Positions 17,994 to 25,658 of a DNA stretch of 64,000 nt are shown piece by piece. The stretch is from an uncultured Lachnospiraceae bacterium (GTDB taxonomy: Bacteria > Bacillota > Clostridia > Lachnospirales > Lachnospiraceae), in NCBI GenBank assembly GCA_910578555.1, contig CAJTPS010000006.1, forward strand, positions 1-64,000, given 5' to 3'. Under the pieces are notes generated by a model, which searched no databases, was not told the origin of the DNA, and was given only the letters and a program-made list of their open reading frames with translations. Each line of letters opens with the position of its first letter. Positions within the stretch are counted from its first letter, which is position 1. A program made the translations under genes and the position numbers.

Positions 17994-18053
17994 AAGTGCA
18001 AACTGTACCCCTAAAAGTGCAAACTGTACCCCTAAAAGTACAAACTGTACCGG
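17991..18053. promoter_or_regulatory. Three 21-bp direct repeats, possible LytTR-regulator boxes
   Basis: Three copies of a 21-bp unit with period exactly 21 begin at the kinase stop codon; the first two are identical and the third differs slightly. Read on the minus strand each contains TACAGTTTG followed by CAC or TAC. LytTR-family regulators (AgrA, VirR) bind direct repeats of a similar 9-bp motif one helical-turn pair apart, so these may be operators for the surface-protein gene starting at 18144. An alternative is a remnant of an IS21-like transposon end, which also carries repeated sites of about 20 bp. Confidence 0.5.
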
Positions 18054-18143
18054 AGGGGTTGTGATTATACGCCGGTTTGGTAAAGTGAATGCATATCAAG
18101 ATAAAGCGGCACAAAGAAGGTGCGGAGTGGAGGAATCATTACT

Positions 18144-21100
18144 ATGAGAAAAAAGAAAGGAAACCTGTTGCAGAGAAAGATGGCGCTGCTGCTTTCGGTG
18201 GTGCTGGCTGCGGGGATGGCGCTGGATGCGCTTCCCTTAACCGCTCTGGCGCTGGAAAACGCCGGGCGGGGGTATAATGCGGCAGAGGAAGGCGTCAGCG
18301 AAAATGCGGTGACGGAGGAAGAGACCGGAGCAGATTCTGCGGTAGAGGACTCCGGAGATGGAGATACGGAAGAAGCCGGGGAATCGAAGAAACCGGCGGA
18401 AAACCCCGTGGCAGAAGAGCAGGACGGTGAACCTGAGCAGAAACAGCCAGCGGCAGAGAATGAAGAGAGCATCAGCGGCAACGATCTGCAGCCGGACAAG
18501 GCGGCAGTGCAGCGGAAGGTGATGCAGGCGGAATTGGTCGCTTCCGGCACGGGCTGGACGCTCGACGCTGACGGCACGCTTACGATCGAGTCGGATGCGG
18601 GGATGGCGGACTGGTGCTCTTTGCGGGAGGATAAATTTTATATTCATCCACATGAGGCCAAAGTAATCACTGTGGAGATTGCGGACGGCGTGACAACCAT
18701 AGGGCAGAACGCATTTATGCGTTGTACCAATATGCCGGGCATAACATTGCCGCAGAGCGTGACAAGCATAGGAAAAAGTGCATTTCAAAGCAGTGGTCTG
18801 ACGAGTATAGTGATTCCGGAAAACGTGGTAAGTTGGGAGAAAAATGTGTTTTTAAACTGCACTGATCTGAAGAGTGTACGGATTCCAAGTGGTATAACAA
18901 GCATAGAAGAGAGTGTGTTTTGTGGTTGTCCCAGCCTGGAGACTCTGGAGATTCCGGAGAACGTGACAGAAATAGGGAGAGATGCATTTCAGGGTTGCAG
19001 CAGCCTGCATGACATAACGATTCCCGGTAAAGTGACAAGCATAGGGGAAGGGGCATTTTATAAATGCAGCGGTCTGGAGAATATTATCATTCCGGCCAGT
19101 GTGACGAGCATAGGGGAAGAGGCATTTTATAAATGCAGCGGTCTGGAGAATATTATCATTCCGGCCAGTGTGACGAGCATAGGAAGAGGAGCGTTTGATA
19201 GCTGTAGTAATCTGACAGATATAACCTTCTCGGAGGGAATAGCAATAACGAGAATAGAAGAGGGTTTGTTTGTAGGATGCACTGCGTTAGAAACGATTGC
19301 GTTTCCACTTAGTGTGACAAGCATAGGGGGCGCGGCATTTGGTGACTGCAGCAGCTTATCAAGTATAGAGATCCCGGACGGTGTGACGAGTATAGAGCGT
19401 GAGACGTTTTACGGCTGCAGCAGTCTGACAGAGATCACAATTCCTTCCGGGGTGACGGACATAGGATATTGTGCGTTTTACGGCTGCAGTAGTCTGACAG
19501 AGATCACAGTTCCTTCCGGGGTGACGGACATAGACTCTGGTGCGTTTTACGGCTGCAGTAGTCTGACAGAGATCACAATTCCTTCCGGGGTGACGGACAT
19601 AGGATATTATGCGTTTTACGGCTGCAGTAGTCTGGGCAGCGTGATCATGCAGGGAAGCAAACCGCCAACGCTGGTCGTTTTGGATGAAGAGACCGGCGAG
19701 ACGCAGATATTCAATGGCTGTAAATTCGTGACGGAAGGTACGCAGGGCATCAAAGTCCCGGCCGGAACCGTAGATGCCTATAAAGCCGCATGGACAGAAT
19801 GGAAGGACTATGTTACGGAAGCCGCGGTAACGGTCACACCCGCCGATAAAGTAGCGGCGGCAAAAGCGGCCGTGGAAGATGCGCTGGCGGATATTGTGGT
19901 TTCAAACGATACCACAGAGGAAAGTCTTGCAGAAGCTGTTACGGAAGCGGTAAAAACCGCGCTGGAAGAGACAGGCATAGACAGCACAGAGGTAACCGTA
20001 ACGGTGGAAGATTTTGCGAAGACAGAAGCGACCAAGGACGCGGTAGGCAGCATTACCGCAACGGTCAAGATCACCAGCGGTACGGAAACAGCCGAAGTGG
20101 CGGTTGATCAGACCATTGCTAAGCTACCCGCCGCACCCGCCGACAAAGTGGCGGCGGCGAAGAAGGCAGTGGAAGAAGCAGTAAAAGCCGCCATAGCCGA
20201 AGCGCTGGCAGGGACGGAAGTGACCAATGACAATGCGGAAGAGATTGCTGCGCAGATCGAGGCACTGCTTCCGGATGCGGTTGCCGAAGCGCTTACCGCT
20301 TCCGGCGTCAGCGCTGATGAGGTCGGGATCGGGGACGTGGATATCACAGTAGACCCAGCATCGGCGGTCGGTGAAGGCAGCATTACGGTGACCATACCGG
20401 TCATCAGCACAGAAGACCCCGAACAGACAGGGAATGCGGTTATCCGGGTCCCGGTTACAGTATCCGGCGGGGAGGAAGACCCCGACAAGGATGCAGAAGA
20501 AGCAAAGCAGGCAGTGGAAGAAGCCTTAAAGAACATAACGATTACCAACGAGATGACGCCGGAAGAGATCCTCGCCGCGCTGAAAGAAGCGCTCGGGGAC
20601 GATGTGACAGTCGACGGCATGGAAGAACTTGATAAAGTGTCTGCGACGCAGGACGCGCCCGGCAGACTGACCCTGCAGATCAAGCTGGTCATCAACGGGA
20701 AGACCATCTATGTCACTGTGGATGCAACCATCCCCCGGCTTGAGAAGAAAACCGGTGTGTATGTCCGCTTCACGGATTATTATGATCTGGACGGGTCCAT
20801 GCCGCTCTACAGGTATACCGGGCTTGCGGTGAAGCCGGCGATCGAAGTCTACCACAACGAGACGCTCCTGACCTCCGGTAAGGACTACACGGTCGCTTAT
20901 AAGAACAATGTCAAGGCCGGCAGCACGGCCGCCCTGACCGTGAAAGGCAAAGGCAGCTTCACAGGGACCTCCAACGTGGTCAATTACAGGGTTGTCAACG
21001 CCGACATCGACAAGGATACGGATCATCCCACGGAGATGACCGTGATAGTCAATACAAAAGTGACGCCCGTCATCATGAACGGCACGAAGAAACTCACGAC

Positions 21101-22586
21101 CAAAGACTACCAGCTGGAAGGGGAAGGACTGGCCAACGGCAAATATGCGGCGGCCACGGAACCCGGCGTCCCGAATATCCTGACCGTAAAAGGAAAAGGC
21201 AACTATGAGGGAAGCAGCTTTACGGTCAAAGTAACAGTAGTGAAAAAGAAAGAGGCCGGAAAATTTGCCGTGAAGGTGGATAAGAATTACAAACCCGTAT
21301 ATAACGGCAGTACCATCGATTTAAGTGCCCTGTTCCGGAAGCCGCAGGACGTGGCAGGCGCGGACACAGGAACGAATCCGCAGGAAGCGGCAGGCGCGAT
21401 CACAGTAACAGATACGAAAGACAAGACAAAGCTCCTGGAGGAAGGGAAAGACTTCAGCGTCATCTGTACCTCAGACCTTACCAATGCCGGGACCGTCAAG
21501 TTTACGGTGACAGGCATGGGAGCCTATACCGGAAGCGTGAGCAAGACCTTCAAGATCAGCCCGCGCAAGATCACGGACAACGAGAAATTCTCCGTCACCT
21601 TTGATGAGGAGAAAGCATATGAGTACAAGGTCTCCGGCGTGACAGTGGACAACCTTATGGTGAAATACCTCGGGGAGACAGAGTCAGCCGACGACGATAC
21701 AGTGCTGGTAGAGGGCAGGGATTACAAAGTCACCTACAGCAATCACAAAAAAGTAAGCGGGACAAAGGATGCCAGCCTCAAGGTCACCTTCCTTGGCAAC
21801 TACAAGGGCAGCAAGGCCGTATCAAGAACCTTTAAGGTCGTGACCGCGAAGCTCTCCGATGCCAACACGGTGGTCACGGTTCCGGACAAAGTATACGGCA
21901 AAGCGAAGCAGGCATATAGATCGACGCCCATTGTGACCGTTGACGGGGTGACGATCAAATCCTCCAGCTATACGGTATCCTACGCATGGGCGACAGCGTC
22001 GGAGGCGGCAGACGACACGAAATATGTCAATGACAACAAAGTAAAGATCACCATAGCGGACGGCGATGCCTGGGCGAAAGTGAAAGTGACGATAACGCCG
22101 AAACAGACAGGCAGCTACGGCCTGGCGGAAGGCGCGGTCCTCACAGGCGCATACTATGTGCGCAGGAAAGACGACGCAGTCAACCTCACCAAAGCGAAAG
22201 TGACCTTCTTCAACAAAGAGGGAACACAGCTGAGGTCACTGGAGTACAACGGCAGCACGTTCTACACCCCGGCAGGCAACAACGCCGAGGCGGACCATGC
22301 CCCGGACGGCCCGAATGCCGTATATGTGAGAGTAGTGGTAAGCGGTGCGGTGGTAGACCCGTCCCTGTACGACGTGACCTGGACCAACGCCACAGCCAAG
22401 GGTAAAGCCACGGTAGTGATCCGCGGCAGAGGCGAAGCCACAGCTAAAGGCATGGCGGTCGGCAGCAAGAACCAGACCATCACCATCAAGGCCATGACAC
22501 TAAAAGGAAAGACCCTGAAATCCTATGTGGAGAGCATCGCGAATGCGATGAACAGCCTGAAGGAGCTGTTTTTTAACAGACAGTAA
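18144..22586 (+). CDS. Giant BspA-like leucine-rich-repeat surface protein
   Basis: ATG 18144 follows GTGGAGG with ten-base spacing; the upstream GTG at 18120 is less likely. The 1480-residue product has a signal peptide, an acidic Glu/Ala linker to about residue 130, and about fourteen 23-residue repeats of the LRR_5/BspA type (IPSGVTDIGYYAFYGCSSL) to about residue 510. Alanine- and glutamate-rich modules starting DKVAAAK follow. The C-terminal half consists of beta-rich modules such as YNNVKAGSTAALTVKGKG-like units. There is no LPXTG or C-terminal helix, so the attachment mode is unclear. BspA-like proteins typically mediate adhesion to host or other bacteria. Some LRR repeats are almost identical in DNA. 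Confidence 0.85.
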   Translation: MRKKKGNLLQRKMALLLSVVLAAGMALDALPLTALALENAGRGYNAAEEGVSENAVTEEETGADSAVEDSGDGDTEEAGESKKPAENPVAEEQDGEPEQKQPAAENEESISGNDLQPDKAAVQRKVMQAELVASGTGWTLDADGTLTIESDAGMADWCSLREDKFYIHPHEAKVITVEIADGVTTIGQNAFMRCTNMPGITLPQSVTSIGKSAFQSSGLTSIVIPENVVSWEKNVFLNCTDLKSVRIPSGITSIEESVFCGCPSLETLEIPENVTEIGRDAFQGCSSLHDITIPGKVTSIGEGAFYKCSGLENIIIPASVTSIGEEAFYKCSGLENIIIPASVTSIGRGAFDSCSNLTDITFSEGIAITRIEEGLFVGCTALETIAFPLSVTSIGGAAFGDCSSLSSIEIPDGVTSIERETFYGCSSLTEITIPSGVTDIGYCAFYGCSSLTEITVPSGVTDIDSGAFYGCSSLTEITIPSGVTDIGYYAFYGCSSLGSVIMQGSKPPTLVVLDEETGETQIFNGCKFVTEGTQGIKVPAGTVDAYKAAWTEWKDYVTEAAVTVTPADKVAAAKAAVEDALADIVVSNDTTEESLAEAVTEAVKTALEETGIDSTEVTVTVEDFAKTEATKDAVGSITATVKITSGTETAEVAVDQTIAKLPAAPADKVAAAKKAVEEAVKAAIAEALAGTEVTNDNAEEIAAQIEALLPDAVAEALTASGVSADEVGIGDVDITVDPASAVGEGSITVTIPVISTEDPEQTGNAVIRVPVTVSGGEEDPDKDAEEAKQAVEEALKNITITNEMTPEEILAALKEALGDDVTVDGMEELDKVSATQDAPGRLTLQIKLVINGKTIYVTVDATIPRLEKKTGVYVRFTDYYDLDGSMPLYRYTGLAVKPAIEVYHNETLLTSGKDYTVAYKNNVKAGSTAALTVKGKGSFTGTSNVVNYRVVNADIDKDTDHPTEMTVIVNTKVTPVIMNGTKKLTTKDYQLEGEGLANGKYAAATEPGVPNILTVKGKGNYEGSSFTVKVTVVKKKEAGKFAVKVDKNYKPVYNGSTIDLSALFRKPQDVAGADTGTNPQEAAGAITVTDTKDKTKLLEEGKDFSVICTSDLTNAGTVKFTVTGMGAYTGSVSKTFKISPRKITDNEKFSVTFDEEKAYEYKVSGVTVDNLMVKYLGETESADDDTVLVEGRDYKVTYSNHKKVSGTKDASLKVTFLGNYKGSKAVSRTFKVVTAKLSDANTVVTVPDKVYGKAKQAYRSTPIVTVDGVTIKSSSYTVSYAWATASEAADDTKYVNDNKVKITIADGDAWAKVKVTITPKQTGSYGLAEGAVLTGAYYVRRKDDAVNLTKAKVTFFNKEGTQLRSLEYNGSTFYTPAGNNAEADHAPDGPNAVYVRVVVSGAVVDPSLYDVTWTNATAKGKATVVIRGRGEATAKGMAVGSKNQTITIKAMTLKGKTLKSYVESIANAMNSLKELFFNRQ
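19020..19640 (+). repeat. 69-bp near-identical repeats within the LRR region
   Basis: Two almost identical 69-bp units lie at about 19049-19186. Four further units sharing ACGGCTGCAGTAGTCTGACA lie at about 19400-19640. Each encodes one 23-residue leucine-rich repeat. Confidence 0.8.
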
Positions 22587-22627
22587 GCATGTGGAAGGCT
22601 GAGTCCGTATAGGAACAGGTCAATATT

Positions 22628-22945
22628 ATAGTCGCCCACCCGTAAAACGGGTGGCTAGGGACGCGGGCTCTAAGCCCGCCCTGCTTGGCTGCGTCTCAAG
22701 ACGCTGGCTTTTGACTCGTTGCTACCCCTAAAGGGGTGTTTGTACTACTCAGCCCTGACCCTTAAAAGGGTCTTCATATTCTTTTACACCCAGCTTGTCC
22801 TGTATGATATCTGCTTTCTCCTGCTCCTGAATATACTTTTTGATCGTGGCTTCATTTAATCGCAAACGCTTAACTTCTATTATAATGGAAAGGTGATTTT
22901 TGTATAACAATCGTCGCGCACCCGCATAGCGGGTGGTTTAACGTT
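22628..22945 (-). mobile_element. Internally deleted IS200/IS605-type element
   Basis: One end (22636-22737) carries a series of hairpins: CCACCCG/CGGGTGG, GCGGGCT/AGCCCGC, GCGTCT/AGACGC and ACCCCT/AGGGGT. The other end carries a single hairpin CACCCGC/GCGGGTG at 22919-22935. Between them a minus-strand frame encodes what looks like only the C-terminus of a TnpA-type Y1 transposase. This matches an IS200 copy that lost most of its transposase but kept both ends. Such a relic could still be moved by a full-length relative elsewhere in the genome. It fills most of the 500-bp gap after the LRR gene. Confidence 0.7.
22749..22911 (-). pseudogene. 3' fragment of IS200-type transposase tnpA
   Basis: The minus-strand frame reads through KRLRLNEATIKKYIQEQEK and ends GVKEYEDPFKGQG before a TGA. 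This resembles the C-terminal tail of IS200/IS605 Y1 transposases. The HUH and catalytic Tyr regions are missing and no start codon with a ribosome binding site is present, so it is non-functional. The family call is from memory of this tail and should be confirmed by alignment. Confidence 0.6.
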
Positions 22946-23021
22946 GATTACATTTCCGTTTCTCTGTGTGTATTTTTACTGACATGGTATATGCTCCCAC
23001 GGTGTCTGGTAATTCTGTTTC

Positions 23022-23050
23022 TTGTATTTTTCCCCATAATAGTCCATAAT
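23022..23050 (+). promoter_or_regulatory. Possible promoter of the class II aldolase gene
   Basis: TTGTAT and CATAAT are separated by 17 bases, ending about 40 bases before the start codon. Confidence 0.4.
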
Positions 23051-23091
23051 GAAAAAAGAACATATTACACAGAACAAAGGAACGGCCACAT

Positions 23092-23784
23092 ATGGATTAT
23101 ATTACGGAAAAACAGGCGAAAAAGGCGATCATTGATATCGGACAGCGCATGTATCTGCGTGGTTTCGCAGCCGCAAACGACGGAAATATCTCCGTTAAGA
23201 CAGGGGATAATGAGGTCTGGGCGACACCGACGGGTGTTTCCAAGGGCTATATGAAGAAGAAAATGCTGGTCAAGGTAGACCTCGACGGCAATGTACTGGA
23301 AGGGACGTACCGACCTTCCTCGGAACTGAAAATGCACCTGCGTGCCTATCGTGAAAATCAGGATATCAAGGCGGTCTGTCATGCGCATCCGCCGATCTGC
23401 ACCTGCTTTGCCATCGCGGGTATTCCGCTGGATACTCCTGTGCTGGCGGAGGCGGTCATCACGCTGGGGAATGTGCCGATTGCGCCCTATGCCAAGCTTG
23501 GCAGCGCAGAGGTGCCGGAGGTGATCGCGCCCTACTGCCACACGCACAACGGAATCCTGCTGGCGAATCACGGCGCGGTGACTTGGGCGGAGGATGTTTA
23601 TGAGGCATATTACAGGCTGGAATCTATGGAGTATTATGCGAATATTCTGCTGATCACGGAGAAGATTCTGGGGAAACAGAACCGGCTTACGGATGAGCAG
23701 ATCAGCGCGCTCCTGGCTATGCGGGAGAAGTTCGGGGTGAAGCGCGGCGGCGTACCGGCGCTGAATAATTGCCCGCGGGCATAA
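23092..23784 (+). CDS. Class II aldolase/adducin family protein (fuculose-phosphate aldolase-like)
   Basis: This cytoplasmic Zn-dependent aldolase has 230 residues. The visible family signatures are RGFAAANDGNISVK, the segment RPSSELKMHL with the catalytic-type Glu, the metal ligands in CHAHPPICT, and HNGILLANHGAVTW. The class cleaves or epimerises phosphorylated sugars such as L-fuculose 1-phosphate, ribulose 5-phosphate or 5-deoxyribulose 1-phosphate. AAAGGA precedes the ATG. The same window encodes MtnA, and in bacteria lacking the classical methionine cycle an aldolase of this kind splits 5-methylthioribulose or 5-deoxyribulose 1-phosphate. That substrate is my inference; fuculose phosphate is equally possible. 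Confidence 0.85.
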   Translation: MDYITEKQAKKAIIDIGQRMYLRGFAAANDGNISVKTGDNEVWATPTGVSKGYMKKKMLVKVDLDGNVLEGTYRPSSELKMHLRAYRENQDIKAVCHAHPPICTCFAIAGIPLDTPVLAEAVITLGNVPIAPYAKLGSAEVPEVIAPYCHTHNGILLANHGAVTWAEDVYEAYYRLESMEYYANILLITEKILGKQNRLTDEQISALLAMREKFGVKRGGVPALNNCPRA

Positions 23785-23812
23785 ATTTCACAGAGGAAAA
23801 GAGGACTAACCA

Positions 23813-25522
23813 ATGAAACTGTCAGATTTACAACATTACCAATCTATTACGATCCAATGTCACGACAATCCGGACGCGGACGCTATCGCCTCCGGCTTTG
23901 CACTGTACCGGTATTTTACAAGTCTGGGCAAACAGGTTAGGCTCGTCTATGCGGGCAGAAGCCAGATACATAAATCCAATCTGCTGCTGATGGTGGACAA
24001 ACTGGACATCCCCATTATATACATAGGAGATATCAGGGCGTATTCGCAGCAGGAACCTACGGGTAAGACGCCGGGGCTGCTGATCACCGTGGACTGTCAG
24101 TATGGCGCCGGCAATGTGACCTGTCTGCCGGCGGAGGATGTGGCGATCATCGATCATCATCAAGTGGAGATTACGGATGTGGAGAAGCGGGAGATCAATC
24201 CGCATCTGGGAAGCTGTTCCACGCTGGTATGGAATATGCTTCGCGAGGCGGGATATCAGATAGAAGACAGCAGACTCGGTACGGCGCTTTATTACGGGCT
24301 CTATACGGACACGAACCAGTTCGCCGAGATCTATAATCCGCTGGATATGGACATGCGGGAGGCAGTGCCATGTGAAAAGACGCTGATTACGCAGTTCCGT
24401 AATTCCAACCTGTCCCTGCAGGAGATGGAGATCGCAGGGGTAGCGATGATCCGTTATATCTATAATGACGATTACCGCTATGCGATCATTAAGTCCAAGC
24501 CGTGTGATCCGAATATTCTGGGACTGATCAGTGATTTTCTGATTCAGGTGGCGGAAGTGGATAGCTGTGTTGTATACAATGATTTAAAAGACGGTTATAA
24601 ATTCTCAGTCAGAAGCTGTGTCAAAGAGGTGCAGGCGAATGAACTGGCGGCATTTCTGGCGGACGGCGTCGGTTCCGGCGGCGGACACCGGGAGAAGGCG
24701 GGCGGTTTTATCAGCATGACATTGTATGAGAACGCATATCCGACGCTGCACTCGGAGGCCTTTTTCAGCAGACGGCTGAATGATTACTTTGATTATTGTC
24801 AGATCATATATGCAGATGAATATGAGATCGATCTGTCCGATATGCAGACGTATGTAAAGAAACAGGTGCCTCTCGGCTATGTGAAGGCTACGGATATTTT
24901 GCCGATCGGCACACCCATTACCATCCGTACACTGGAGGGTGATGTGGATATGACGGTAGAGGCTGATCTGATTATCATGATCGGGATCAAAGGCGAGGTA
25001 TACCCGAACCGGAGAGAAAAATTCGAGAAGTGTTACATTATTACGGATCAGGCCTATGGCAAAGATAAAATGCATGCGCATGGCAGCACCCAGTATGCGC
25101 CGACGATACACAATCGTGAGAACGGGGAAGTCATGCAGCTTGCCGACTATGCGAAGGTCTGTATTGCCAGCGGCGGCACACACATTCATGCAAGAGAACT
25201 GACTGGAAGAGTCAAGATATTTACCGCGTGGGATAAAGAGAAATATATGCTCGGCAGAGAAGGAGATTATCTGGCGGTGCGCTGTGATGATAAACATGAT
25301 ATCTATGTGGTGGAGCGGGATATCTTCTATAAGATATATGACAAAGCGGAAATTATGGAGGATAACGCGGAGATCACGGAGAAGGGTGCCGGGATCATGG
25401 AGGATAACGCGGAGATCACGGAGAAGGATGCCGGGATCATGGAGGATGACGCGGGGATCATGAAAGGCGATACGGAGATCACAGCGGATGAACAGGAGAA
25501 CGTTGAGTCCGTGATTTCATAG
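23813..25522 (+). CDS. DHH-family phosphoesterase with C-terminal extension
   Basis: The N-terminal part carries the DHH motifs: HDNPDADAIASG, an Asp in VTVDCQYG, and IIDHHQ. The DHHA1 motif GSGGGHREKAGGF is at about residues 284-296. These metal-dependent enzymes hydrolyse phosphodiester bonds in oligoribonucleotides or cyclic dinucleotide products (NrnA/GdpP type). The remaining roughly 240 residues are an unrecognised domain (QYAPTIHNRENGEV region) and then an acidic tail of repeated MEDNAEITEKDAGI units. At 569 residues it is much longer than NrnA (about 320). AGAGGAAAAGAGG precedes the ATG. It lies 28 bases after the aldolase gene, so co-transcription is likely. Confidence 0.82.
   Translation: MKLSDLQHYQSITIQCHDNPDADAIASGFALYRYFTSLGKQVRLVYAGRSQIHKSNLLLMVDKLDIPIIYIGDIRAYSQQEPTGKTPGLLITVDCQYGAGNVTCLPAEDVAIIDHHQVEITDVEKREINPHLGSCSTLVWNMLREAGYQIEDSRLGTALYYGLYTDTNQFAEIYNPLDMDMREAVPCEKTLITQFRNSNLSLQEMEIAGVAMIRYIYNDDYRYAIIKSKPCDPNILGLISDFLIQVAEVDSCVVYNDLKDGYKFSVRSCVKEVQANELAAFLADGVGSGGGHREKAGGFISMTLYENAYPTLHSEAFFSRRLNDYFDYCQIIYADEYEIDLSDMQTYVKKQVPLGYVKATDILPIGTPITIRTLEGDVDMTVEADLIIMIGIKGEVYPNRREKFEKCYIITDQAYGKDKMHAHGSTQYAPTIHNRENGEVMQLADYAKVCIASGGTHIHARELTGRVKIFTAWDKEKYMLGREGDYLAVRCDDKHDIYVVERDIFYKIYDKAEIMEDNAEITEKGAGIMEDNAEITEKDAGIMEDDAGIMKGDTEITADEQENVESVIS
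25354..25480 (+). repeat. In-frame repeats at the DHH protein C-terminus
   Basis: Short near-identical units (GAGGATAACGCGGAGATCAC and variants) encode a repeated ME(D)NAEITEK tail just before the stop codon. Confidence 0.75.
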
Positions 25523-25658
25523 AATGGGCTGCAGACTGAGGAAGCATTGCAGGAAACAGCAGGGCGGTGAATGGGAAATTAGTGCCTGCAGTGTAGAGTC
25601 GCGGATTACGAAAAGGCACGAATTGAAGATTTCATAGAGCGGAAACATGGAGTTTTAT

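Noticed and set aside
13703..22586. Sortase-anchored (LPXTG) surface proteins
   Set aside because: Neither of the two surface proteins in this interval has an LPXTG-type motif near the C-terminus. One ends in a plain transmembrane helix, the other has none.
22628..22945. Structured non-coding RNA or riboswitch
   Set aside because: The hairpin series plus transposase-like tail is better explained by an IS200-type relic.
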